From: Chitinophaga filiformis
GTDB taxonomy: Bacteria; Bacteroidota; Bacteroidia; Chitinophagales; Chitinophagaceae
Reading direction: 5' to 3'
Assembly: GCF_023100805.1 (NCBI RefSeq)
Contig: NZ_CP095855.1
Coordinates: 1,715,001-1,779,000, forward strand
Length of the DNA: 64,000 nt
Position numbers and translations under genes: made by a program. The notes beneath the pieces were generated by a model that was not told the DNA's origin, did not search any database, and was given only the letters and a program-made list of their open reading frames with translations. Each line of letters starts with the position of its first letter. Positions within the stretch are counted from its first letter, which is position 1. Positions 56,368-64,000 of the stretch are shown here, piece by piece.

Positions 56368-59300
56368 ATGATCAAACAATTAAAAACAACAGCTGGCATA
56401 CTGCTGTTCGTGTTACTGGGCCTGCAGTGGGCACAGGCGCAGGATAACAAGGTATCTGGTGTTGTTACTTCCCGCTCCGATGCACAGCGTATTCCGGGTG
56501 CGATCGTTACTATCAAGGGAACTACCCGTGGTACACAAACCGATGCTGATGGTAAATTCAGCATCACTGCAAAACCAACAGATACACTTCACTTTTCTTT
56601 TATAGGTTATACGCCGGTCGATCAGGTTGTAGGTACAGGCAAGGTGGTGAACATTGCACTGGAAAATACCGAGAGCCGCCTGAACGAAGTGGTGGTGACC
56701 GCGCTGGGCATCTCCAGGGAGAAACGTTCCCTCGGTTATGCCGTACAGGAACTGAAGTCGAAAGACATCGCGGAAGCCAAAGAGACCAACCTGGTCAACG
56801 CGCTGGCAGGCAAGATCGCCGGTGTAACGGTGACCAACAGCCAGGGTAACCTGGGTTCTTCCCGTATCATCATCCGTGGTGAAACTTCCATAGCGGGCAA
56901 TAATCAGCCCCTGTTCATTGTAGATGGTGTACCGGTAGATAACAGTCAGCTGGGTGTCGGCACCGGCCGTGATTTTGCCAACGCCATCTCCGACCTCAAC
57001 CCGGACGATATCGAATCGCTGAACGTACTGAAAGGCCCTAACGCTGCCGCATTATACGGTTCACGTGCAGCGGCAGGTGTACTGGTGATCAAAACAAAGA
57101 CCGGCAAAGGCGCCAAAGGCCTGGGCATTACTGTGAACTCCAGCGCTACCTTCGAGAGCCTGCTGGTACTGCCTAAGTTCCAGGATGTATATGGACAGGG
57201 TTCCGGCGGACAATTCTCCTATGTAGATGGTAAGGGCGGTGGATTGAATGATGGTGTGGATGAAAGCTGGGGCCCAAAAATGGATGGCCGTCTTATTCCG
57301 CAGTTCTTCTCTAATGGTCAGCCGGCGCCTTTTGTGCCACATCCTGATAACGTAAAGGATTTCTATGAAACAGGTTATACACTGAACAATGGTTTATCCG
57401 TAGGCGGCAGCAATGAGAAACTGGATTACCGCTTCTCTTTCAATAATACCAAACAAACAGGTATACTGCCTAATACCGGGATCACCCGTAACTCATTTAC
57501 ACTGAACAGCACTTACCGTATTGCTCCCAAACTGACGCTGAGCACATTCGCCAACTATACCAGGGGCGGTGCAGACAACCTGCCGGGTGTGGATGGCCGT
57601 CGTGGTAACAGTGTGACCCTGCAGTTTATATGGTTTGGACGCCAGGTAGACACCAGGTTGCTGCGTAATTACAAGAACGCTGATGGTACAGACTACAACT
57701 GGAACCACAGTTACTACAGCAATCCTTACTGGATCCAGCATGAAAATACAGTAGGACAGGTGCGTAACCGTTTCTTCGGAAATGCCCGTCTCTCTTACGA
57801 TATCACTAACTGGCTCTCTGCCAATCTCCGCGTAGGTACAGATACTTACAACGACAAGCGTAAGTACAAAGTAGCATTCTATACCAATGGTACGCCCTTT
57901 GGTTCCTATACAGAAGACAACTACCTGGTAACAGAAACCAATATTGAGTTCACGCTGAATGCAAAGAAGAAACTGAACAGCGATTTCTCCATTGACGGAT
58001 TGATCGGCGCCAACGAGCGTACCAACCAGTTCGAGCAGAACTATCAGCAGGCGCCGAAACTGGCGGTGAAAGATGTGTATACCCTGAACAACTCCAGGGA
58101 CCCGTTGATCTCTACCAGCTATTTCACCAAACTGAGAGTATACAGTGCATTTGCATCCGCACAGCTGAGCTTCAGGGACTGGGCCTTCCTGAACGTTACT
58201 GCACGTAACGACCGCTCTTCCACACTGCCCGCCGCAAACAACTCTTATTTCTATCCTTCCGTGAACGCTGCTGTAGTACTGAGCGACGCGCTGGATATTA
58301 AAGGTCCGGTACTGTCACTGTTAAAGGTCAGGGGAGGATGGGCACAGGTAGGTAAAGATGCAGATCCTTATCAGCTGATAAATACTTATCCTTTCAGCCA
58401 GCCATTTGGCAGCTATCCGCTGCTGACTGTGAATGATAAGTTCCTGAAGAAAGACCTGAAACCTGAAATTACAAAAGCAACAGAAGTCGGTCTGGAAGCG
58501 AGCTTCCTGAATGACCGCATCCGCACAGATGTGACCTATTATACTTCCAGCAGTTACAACCAGATATTGCTGGCAGACGTGAGCGCCACAACAGGTTATC
58601 TGAAAAAACTGCTGAACGCGGGTAAGATCAATAACCATGGAGTGGAAGTAACCTTGGGTGGTACACCGGTGACCACAGCTTCCGGTTTCCGTTGGGATAT
58701 CAACTTCAACTATGCGAAGAATATCAGTAAAGTAATAGAGCTGGATAAGGAAGGTTTCCTGAACGACTATGTACTGGGCAGCTCCGGCAACATACAGGTA
58801 CTGGCCAGCAAAGGAAAACGTTATGGCGCGCTGTATGGCAAGGCTTTCAAACGCGATGCGGAAGGACGTATCCTGGTAAGCGCTTCAGGTACGCCACAGA
58901 TAGATGACAACAAAAAAGTGCTGGGTTATTTTACGCCAAAATGGACCGGAAGTGTGAACAACAACTTCTCTTTCAAAGGCTTTACCCTGGGCTTCCTGAT
59001 CGATACAAGACAGGGTGGTTCCATCTGGTCAGGTACCAACTATACCGGTATCTATACCGGTGTACTGGCAGCCAGTCTTCCTGGTCGTGATGCAGAACAC
59101 GGTGGTCTTCCATACTATTATGCCAATAACAATTCTTCCGGTGCTGCCGTGCGTCTGGCAGATCACAACGCTGCAGCTCCGAACGGAGAAACCGTTTACC
59201 ATGACGGTATCATCTTCGATGGTGTAACTGCGGATGGTAAAAAGAATGAAGCGATCCTGCCGGCACAGCGTTATTATAAATCAGTGTACAGCTCTTCCCT

Positions 59301-59565
59301 GAACGAGAGCAGTGTATATGATGCCTCTTTCATCAAGCTGCGTGAGGTGAGACTGGGATATGCCCTGCCTCAGGAACTGATCCGCAAATGGGGACTGCAG
59401 GCGGTGAACCTGACAGTAACAGCGCGTAACCTCTGGTATATTGACAAGAAGGTACCGAACATTGATCCTGAAACAGCATTCAACACTGGTAACGGGCAAG
59501 GTCTTGAAACCTTACAGATCCCGACCGTACGTAGCCTGGGTCTGAACCTGAGGGTATCCTTTTAA
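56368..59565 (+). CDS. SusC/RagA-family TonB-linked outer-membrane protein
   Basis: The 1065-aa protein starts at MIKQLK, giving a signal peptide ending near WAQAQ; the frame continues upstream to 56305 without homology. An N-terminal CarboxypepD_reg-like beta-sandwich (about 25-105, GVVTSRSDAQRIPGAIVTIK) precedes the TonB box region NEVVVTALG, the plug (about 125-240, IIRGETSIAGNNQPLFIVDG) and the 22-stranded barrel. It imports glycans or peptides across the outer membrane using energy from the ExbB/ExbD/TonB complex. It pairs with the following SusD-like lipoprotein. Confidence 0.95.
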   Translation: MIKQLKTTAGILLFVLLGLQWAQAQDNKVSGVVTSRSDAQRIPGAIVTIKGTTRGTQTDADGKFSITAKPTDTLHFSFIGYTPVDQVVGTGKVVNIALENTESRLNEVVVTALGISREKRSLGYAVQELKSKDIAEAKETNLVNALAGKIAGVTVTNSQGNLGSSRIIIRGETSIAGNNQPLFIVDGVPVDNSQLGVGTGRDFANAISDLNPDDIESLNVLKGPNAAALYGSRAAAGVLVIKTKTGKGAKGLGITVNSSATFESLLVLPKFQDVYGQGSGGQFSYVDGKGGGLNDGVDESWGPKMDGRLIPQFFSNGQPAPFVPHPDNVKDFYETGYTLNNGLSVGGSNEKLDYRFSFNNTKQTGILPNTGITRNSFTLNSTYRIAPKLTLSTFANYTRGGADNLPGVDGRRGNSVTLQFIWFGRQVDTRLLRNYKNADGTDYNWNHSYYSNPYWIQHENTVGQVRNRFFGNARLSYDITNWLSANLRVGTDTYNDKRKYKVAFYTNGTPFGSYTEDNYLVTETNIEFTLNAKKKLNSDFSIDGLIGANERTNQFEQNYQQAPKLAVKDVYTLNNSRDPLISTSYFTKLRVYSAFASAQLSFRDWAFLNVTARNDRSSTLPAANNSYFYPSVNAAVVLSDALDIKGPVLSLLKVRGGWAQVGKDADPYQLINTYPFSQPFGSYPLLTVNDKFLKKDLKPEITKATEVGLEASFLNDRIRTDVTYYTSSSYNQILLADVSATTGYLKKLLNAGKINNHGVEVTLGGTPVTTASGFRWDINFNYAKNISKVIELDKEGFLNDYVLGSSGNIQVLASKGKRYGALYGKAFKRDAEGRILVSASGTPQIDDNKKVLGYFTPKWTGSVNNNFSFKGFTLGFLIDTRQGGSIWSGTNYTGIYTGVLAASLPGRDAEHGGLPYYYANNNSSGAAVRLADHNAAAPNGETVYHDGIIFDGVTADGKKNEAILPAQRYYKSVYSSSLNESSVYDASFIKLREVRLGYALPQELIRKWGLQAVNLTVTARNLWYIDKKVPNIDPETAFNTGNGQGLETLQIPTVRSLGLNLRVSF

Positions 59566-59588
59566 TGAACAGATTAAATGTAGCAATC

Positions 59589-61019
59589 ATGAAATTAGTT
59601 AAATATATATTGGGTCTGGCAGGTGCAGCAGTGATACTGAGCAGTTGCACGAAACAGCTGGAAGACATCAATAAGAATCCGAATGAATCTGAAAGCGTAC
59701 AGCCGGACTACCTGCTGAGCAACGGTATCAAAACCAATGTGGATACATACTGGGGCACTGATGCTTCTATGGAAACCAGCCTGCTGTATGTGCAGTATTG
59801 GGCAAAGATCCAGTATACTGATCCTGACAGGTATATTCCTGCAGCTACCAGTATTCAGGCCGTTTGGAACAACTTTTATGCACAGGGCGTAGCCGATTTT
59901 ACCAAGCTCATAGAGCTGGGAGATACCCTACATAACCCGAACTATAAGGCGGTAGGTATCATCATGCGTTCATGGATCTTCCAGGTGCTGACAGATCTGT
60001 ATGGCGATGTGCCTTACAAACAGACGGGCAAGATCGAGCAATACCTGACCCCTGAGTACGATCAGCAGCGTGACGTTTACCTGGGTCTCCTGGCAGAATT
60101 GAAAACAGCGGCGGGCCTGATCACGCCGGCTGAAAATCCGATAGCAGGCGATATTCTCTACAACGGCAACATGCTGAAGTGGAAGAAGTTTGCCAACTCG
60201 CTGAGACTGCGTATTGCCCTGCGTATCTCTGACAAAGAGTTTAACGCAGCAAAGGCTGTATTCGATGAAATAGGTGCTGACAACAGTAACCTGATCACAG
60301 ACAATGCGGATAACGCACAACTGATCTACCTGGCATCTCCGAACCAGAACCCGGTAGCGAAGAACAGGGAAACGCGTAATGATTACAGGATCAGTAAGAG
60401 CGTGGTGGACAAGCTGAATGCACTGAATGATCCGCGGCTGTCTATCTATGGTGCATTACCAAGAGATACGAACAGGATCGTTGGTGTGACCAATGGTCTG
60501 CCGACGGATTCAGCATCCCGCCTGGGCTTCAACAAGACCTCCGATATAGGCGCCGTGTTCACTGCCACCACAGCCCCTGCGGTATTGATCAATGCGGCTG
60601 AGCTGTGGTTCATCAAAGCGGAAGCTGCGCAGGTTGGACTATTGTCAGGCGATGCAGCTGCCCTGTATACACAGGCGGTTACCACTTCGCTGAAGCAGTA
60701 CAATGTAAGTGATCTGAATGTAGCCGCTTACCTGGCGCAACCTTCAGTAGTGTACAATCCGGCAAACTACAAACAATCCATCGGCGATCAGAAATGGCTG
60801 GCGCTGTTTGGAGAAGGACTGGAAGGGTTTGCAGAATGGCGCAGGCTGGACTATCCGAAGTTGCCGCCTGCATATGCAGGAACGCTGGGAGGTAAAGTGC
60901 CTTTGAGATTAACGTATCCCTCTTCGGAGCAGGCATTGAACGGGGTCAATTACAAGGCGGCAGTGGCTCACCAGGGCGCTGATCAGCTGACCACCCGTTT
61001 ATGGTTTGACAAAGAGTAA
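59589..61019 (+). CDS. SusD/RagB-family nutrient-binding lipoprotein (SusD-like_2 type)
   Basis: The 476-aa protein begins with a lipoprotein signal (MKLVKYILGLAGAAVILSSC, acylated Cys at residue 20). Typical SusD features follow: INKNPNES near residue 28, YNGNMLKWKKFANSLRLRIALR and a C-terminal FGEGLEGFAEWRR. It captures substrate at the cell surface and hands it to the SusC pore. The ATG at 59565 overlaps the susC stop codon (TAATG) and is an alternative start; the later ATG fits the signal peptide better. No carbohydrate enzyme lies directly downstream, so substrate is unknown. Confidence 0.93.
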   Translation: MKLVKYILGLAGAAVILSSCTKQLEDINKNPNESESVQPDYLLSNGIKTNVDTYWGTDASMETSLLYVQYWAKIQYTDPDRYIPAATSIQAVWNNFYAQGVADFTKLIELGDTLHNPNYKAVGIIMRSWIFQVLTDLYGDVPYKQTGKIEQYLTPEYDQQRDVYLGLLAELKTAAGLITPAENPIAGDILYNGNMLKWKKFANSLRLRIALRISDKEFNAAKAVFDEIGADNSNLITDNADNAQLIYLASPNQNPVAKNRETRNDYRISKSVVDKLNALNDPRLSIYGALPRDTNRIVGVTNGLPTDSASRLGFNKTSDIGAVFTATTAPAVLINAAELWFIKAEAAQVGLLSGDAAALYTQAVTTSLKQYNVSDLNVAAYLAQPSVVYNPANYKQSIGDQKWLALFGEGLEGFAEWRRLDYPKLPPAYAGTLGGKVPLRLTYPSSEQALNGVNYKAAVAHQGADQLTTRLWFDKE

Positions 61020-61022
61020 CAT

Positions 61023-61046
61023 AAAAGCGGGATAGTTTTCCCGCTT
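61023..61046 (+). terminator. Terminator after the SusD-like gene
   Basis: The stem AAGCGGGA / TCCCGCTT with a short T-rich loop starts 4 bp after the stop codon. There is no T-run after it, so it may be a weak terminator or a 3'-end stabilising hairpin. Confidence 0.6.
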
Positions 61047-61153
61047 GCGTAAATGAATTTCCGTTTTTGCTTTACAGGTTGGTGCAGGAATATAGAGTTT
61101 TGCGAGATCAGATACACACTTGTTCAATTTGTAATAGTAAAAAGTGATGAATT

Positions 61154-61180
61154 AGGCCCCGGTTTTTGCCGGGGCCTTTA
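61154..61180 (+). terminator. Second hairpin downstream of the SusD-like gene
   Basis: The stem AGGCCCCGG / CCGGGGCCT with a T-rich loop is followed by TTACTTT. It probably ends plus-strand transcription ahead of the minus-strand SDR gene. Confidence 0.75.
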
Positions 61181-61254
61181 CTTTCTATAAAAGTTTGTTT
61201 GTGATATGCTCAGGTGGATATCTCACATAGCATGTTGTGAGATTGTAATGATGT

Positions 61255-62040
61255 TTATAGCACAGGTGTTTTTCCCCCGTCTACACAGATGTTGGTACCG
61301 GTAATATACCCGGCGGCCGGCGTGGCCAGAAATGCAGCTGCTGCGGCAATTTCTTTCGGGTCGGCAAAGCGTTTCATGGGTATCTCATTCAACAGTTCCT
61401 CTTCGATGGTGGCCACGGTGGTATTGCGCCTGGTAGCATTCTGTTCGAGGATGGCCTGCAGGCGGGCCGTATTGGTAGTACCGGGCAGGACATTGTTCAC
61501 GGTAATGCCATAAGGCGCCAGTTCGCCGGCCATGGTTTTGGCCCAGTTGGCCACTGCTGCGCGGATGGTATTGGAGACGCCCAGGTTCCGGAGCGGTGCT
61601 TTTACCGATGTTGAAATGATATTGATAATGCGGCCATAGCCGGCAGCGGTCATGCCGGCTATGACAGCTTGTACAAGTATATGATTGATGACCAGGTGTT
61701 GCTGGAAGGCATCTGTGAATTCGTGAATATCAGCTTCCATTACAGGGCCTGTTTTAGGGCCGCTGGTATTGTTCACCAGGATATGCACCGTTTTTTGTTC
61801 TGCAATTTGCTGGATGGTCTGTTCCACCTGTTGTGTGTCCCGGAAGTCAGCTACCTTGTAACTGTGTTCCTGCAAATGATCTGTAGCCAGTGTGGGCACA
61901 ACGGCTTTAAGCGTTTCCCTGTTCCTGGCCAGCAGGATGCATTCCGCACCCAGTGTTGCCAGTTCCCTGGCTGTAGCCAATCCTATACCCTGCGTGCTTC
62001 CACAGATAACGGCGGTTTTCCCCTTTAACGATAGTTCCAT
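61255..62040 (-). CDS. SDR-family oxidoreductase
   Basis: The 261-aa protein is a classical short-chain dehydrogenase: cofactor motif CGSTQGIGLA near residues 12-21, NNTSGPKTG near 90, a catalytic Ser in INIISTSVKA near 143, and a late VDGGKTP C-terminal signature typical of 3-oxoacyl-ACP-reductase-like SDRs. The expected YxxxK is not obvious: the equivalent region reads NLGVSNTIRAAVANWAKTM, where Tyr and Lys are replaced. This is a notable deviation. The start is set at MELSLKGK. The gene lies between the SusCD pair and the membrane acyltransferase, and its role is unknown. Confidence 0.88.
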   Translation of the reverse strand: MELSLKGKTAVICGSTQGIGLATARELATLGAECILLARNRETLKAVVPTLATDHLQEHSYKVADFRDTQQVEQTIQQIAEQKTVHILVNNTSGPKTGPVMEADIHEFTDAFQQHLVINHILVQAVIAGMTAAGYGRIINIISTSVKAPLRNLGVSNTIRAAVANWAKTMAGELAPYGITVNNVLPGTTNTARLQAILEQNATRRNTTVATIEEELLNEIPMKRFADPKEIAAAAAFLATPAAGYITGTNICVDGGKTPVL

Positions 62041-62115
62041 ACTAGTAGATAACTGATTATTACACAATGATCTGCAAAAGCCGTCGATTATTTAGCTAAG
62101 ATAGGACATCCTGAT

Positions 62116-63246
62116 CTAAACACGTATGTATATACGCTTTTTATCAAGTATTTTGCCTACAGACCAGCACAGCAGCATATATAGCAGGGCAAACAGGAGG
62201 GAACCTGGTTTACCGGGAAGTATTGCCTGGAAAATGTAGGTGTTGATCCAGCGGTGCACGCTCATATCGCCTACCTGGAAGAAGTAAAGGAAAATAACAA
62301 GTACTTCAGACAGTAGATAGAGGAACAGCGGGTTTTTGCCGAAAACGGTGAAGAAGCCGGTCCAGCGGTCCTGTTTTTTATAGTCGATCACATAGATCAG
62401 TATTGCGAGGATCCAGAGGTCAATTCCCACGGTAAAGAGCACATAAGAGCTGGTCCAGAGCTTTTTGTTGATCGGGAACATGGTGTTCCACAACAAAGCC
62501 AGCAATATCAGCAGTCCGCCCATTTGTAACAGGCGCTTGCGGCCCAGGCCTGTTTTACCATGTTCCTGGATAAACAGTCCTGTATAGTAACCTGCAATGA
62601 CATTGACAATTGCGGGCAGGGTACTTAACAATCCTTCGGGGTCGAATGCAATGCCTTCTCCATGATACATGTGGCTTTCGCCCAGTATCAGTTTATCGAA
62701 ATGTATTGCGGCATTACCGGTCAGGCTATAGGGATCTGCCGGATCGCCGAAGAAATACATGATAGCCCAGTAGCCGAGTAAGAATAATGCGCTGACTGCC
62801 CATACCGCTTTTTTAGGCAGGTAGTGTATCAGCAGGGAGGCAAAGCAGTAACAGAGGGCAATGCGTTGTAATACACCCAGGATGCGGGTGTCTGAGATAG
62901 GGATAAATTCCAGGCCGGTATCGGTATGCCGTACAAAGGGCAGCCAGTACATCAGGTATCCCAGCAGGAAAATGAGGATGGTGCGGCGGAAGATTTTGGC
63001 CAGCACAGTTGTGTTGTCCAGCTGTGAGAACTTCCGCATGCTGAAGCTCATCGCATTTCCCACGGCAAAGAGAAAGGAAGGGAATACCATGTCGGTAGGT
63101 GTGCAGCCATGCCATTTTGCATGGTTAAGAATGGAATAGGCCGTGTCCCATCCCGGCGTATTCACAATGATCATAAAACATACGGTCAGTCCCCTGAAAA
63201 CGTCCAGCGGTAAAAAGCGCTGTGGTGTAGCTTGGCTCATAGTCAT
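62116..63246 (-). CDS. HGSNAT/YeiB-like membrane acyltransferase (DUF5009 type)
   Basis: The 376-aa protein is multi-pass, with about ten hydrophobic segments. It begins RFLPLDVFRGLTVCFMIIVN, the signature of the heparan-alpha-glucosaminide N-acetyltransferase-like family, and has WHGCTPTDMVFPSFLFAVG near residue 55. Such proteins transfer an acetyl group to a sugar amine across the membrane. The start is MTMSQATPQ at 63246; MSQ at 63240 is equally possible. It is divergent from the LacI-type gene at 63372, which may regulate it. A role in glycan use is inferred from family and context. Confidence 0.88.
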   Translation of the reverse strand: MTMSQATPQRFLPLDVFRGLTVCFMIIVNTPGWDTAYSILNHAKWHGCTPTDMVFPSFLFAVGNAMSFSMRKFSQLDNTTVLAKIFRRTILIFLLGYLMYWLPFVRHTDTGLEFIPISDTRILGVLQRIALCYCFASLLIHYLPKKAVWAVSALFLLGYWAIMYFFGDPADPYSLTGNAAIHFDKLILGESHMYHGEGIAFDPEGLLSTLPAIVNVIAGYYTGLFIQEHGKTGLGRKRLLQMGGLLILLALLWNTMFPINKKLWTSSYVLFTVGIDLWILAILIYVIDYKKQDRWTGFFTVFGKNPLFLYLLSEVLVIFLYFFQVGDMSVHRWINTYIFQAILPGKPGSLLFALLYMLLCWSVGKILDKKRIYIRV

Positions 63247-63371
63247 AATTATGTTACCTGGAAAAATAGAAATTGGTTGCCTATAAATATAATACAACCA
63301 TTTTACTACGCATAGCCAGAAATTTTAGCGTATCCGGAATGAATTTTTTACTTTAGTGGTAAAGCTACCCC

Positions 63372-64000
63372 TTGTTGAATAATAAAGTCACCATAGCAGA
63401 CATCGCTAAAGAGCTGAATTTAACGGGTGCTACTGTATCCCGCGCACTGAACAACCGCAAAGGCACCAGTGAAGAAACACGTAAGCTGGTGCAGGCTGCT
63501 GCAGAAAAAATGAATTACAGGCGGGACAGGATCGCCTGGTCACTCAGGTCCGGGCGTACCAACATCATCGGTGTGATCATTCCCAGTGCAGAAATCAACT
63601 TTTTCGGGTCCGTTGTACATGGTATTGAAAGCATGGCGAACCAGCATGGTTACAATGTGCTGATTTACCAGTCCAATGAACAGCCGGAATATGAGAAGAA
63701 GGCGATAGAGACCTTCCTGAGCACCCGTGTGGATGGTATTCTGGCGTCCATTGCCAAAGAGACGATGGAGTTCAGCCACTACCTGGAGATCAAGGAAAGA
63801 GGGGTGCCACTGGTGTTTTTTGACCGTGCTAATGACAGTCTCAATATCCCATCCGTCGTAGTTGACGACTTCAAGGGCGCTTATTTCGCTACCGATCACC
63901 TGTTGAAGCAGGGGTACAAGCGGATTGCCCATATTGCCGGGCAGCAGCATCTCAAGATCTTCAAGGATCGCCTGGAGGGGTATAAAGCAGCTTTAACAGA
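63372..64000 (+). CDS. LacI/GalR-family regulator, 3' end outside window, TTG start
   Basis: The visible 209 codons contain an HTH (NKVTIADIAKELNLTGATVS, about residues 4-23), hinge region and sensor domain (IIGVIIPSAEINFFGSVVHG near 60). An in-frame TAA at 63360-63362 means the gene must start at TTG 63372 or TTG 63375; no ATG or GTG lies between. The protein is divergent from the HGSNAT-like gene. Its effector is unknown. The reading frame is open to the window end, so it is partial. Confidence 0.9.
   Translation, partial: MLNNKVTIADIAKELNLTGATVSRALNNRKGTSEETRKLVQAAAEKMNYRRDRIAWSLRSGRTNIIGVIIPSAEINFFGSVVHGIESMANQHGYNVLIYQSNEQPEYEKKAIETFLSTRVDGILASIAKETMEFSHYLEIKERGVPLVFFDRANDSLNIPSVVVDDFKGAYFATDHLLKQGYKRIAHIAGQQHLKIFKDRLEGYKAALT

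Noticed and set aside
56368..61019. A full polysaccharide utilisation locus around the SusC/SusD pair
   Set aside because: No sensor, glycoside hydrolase or transporter directly adjoins the pair. GH92 is about 2 kb upstream, behind a terminator and separated by the amidase and a secreted protein, so linkage is uncertain.

Overview
The window looks like a chromosomal segment of a Bacteroidota bacterium, most likely a Chitinophaga-type member of the Chitinophagaceae. Supporting signs are a SusC/SusD pair, an ExbB-ExbD-ExbD-TonB operon behind a TAnnTTTG-type promoter, a GH92 enzyme, many lipoproteins, and Bacteroidota-style class I lanthipeptide leaders. The genus is an inference. No tRNA, insertion sequence, integrase or CRISPR array was found.

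Layout. 1-2108: 3' part of a 23S rRNA gene, a tRNA-free spacer, 5S rRNA and a terminator. 2133-6714 (minus): a small lipoprotein, a LacI-type regulator and a secreted zinc metalloprotease. 7338-10614: promoter, exbB, two exbD genes, tonB, terminator. 10648-13838: mnmE, an SDR oxidoreductase and an AraC-type regulator.

14152-42463 is a dense natural-product region with three adjoining modules. (1) A stand-alone A-T-TE NRPS-like enzyme is followed 13 bp later by a class A beta-lactamase. (2) A class I lanthipeptide locus has a full-length LanB on the minus strand. Opposite it are two short precursor genes too small to call easily (52 and 62 aa), a strong hairpin, LanC, and a LuxR-type regulator with a degenerate receiver. 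(3) A nine-gene minus-strand operon of about 17.8 kb has two large PUFA-synthase-like PKS proteins: tandem FMN-reductase-like barrels-KS-AT-ACP-ACP-KR, and KS-AT-DH-PPTase. It continues with a free ACP, an alpha/beta hydrolase, two GT1 glycosyltransferases, two PapA-like acyltransferases and a membrane protein. The gene set predicts a glycosylated and acylated polyketide lipid made by an iterative secondary-lipid synthase. I do not recognise the product.

43075-50048: a Gly/Tyr-rich secreted protein, a GIY-YIG-like protein, a two-gene McrBC-like restriction system (McrB-type AAA+ protein with a possible EVE/PUA-like N-terminus, plus a DUF2357/PD-(D/E)XK partner) and an aldo/keto reductase. 50051-64000: an S41 peptidase, a GH92 alpha-mannosidase, a peptidoglycan amidase, a secreted protein of unknown role, a SusC/SusD pair, an SDR enzyme, an HGSNAT/YeiB-like membrane acyltransferase, and the start of a second LacI-type regulator that appears to use a TTG codon and runs off the window end.

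The strongest leads are the lipid synthase operon and the two-precursor lanthipeptide locus beside it. The locus has neither an export nor a protease gene in the window.
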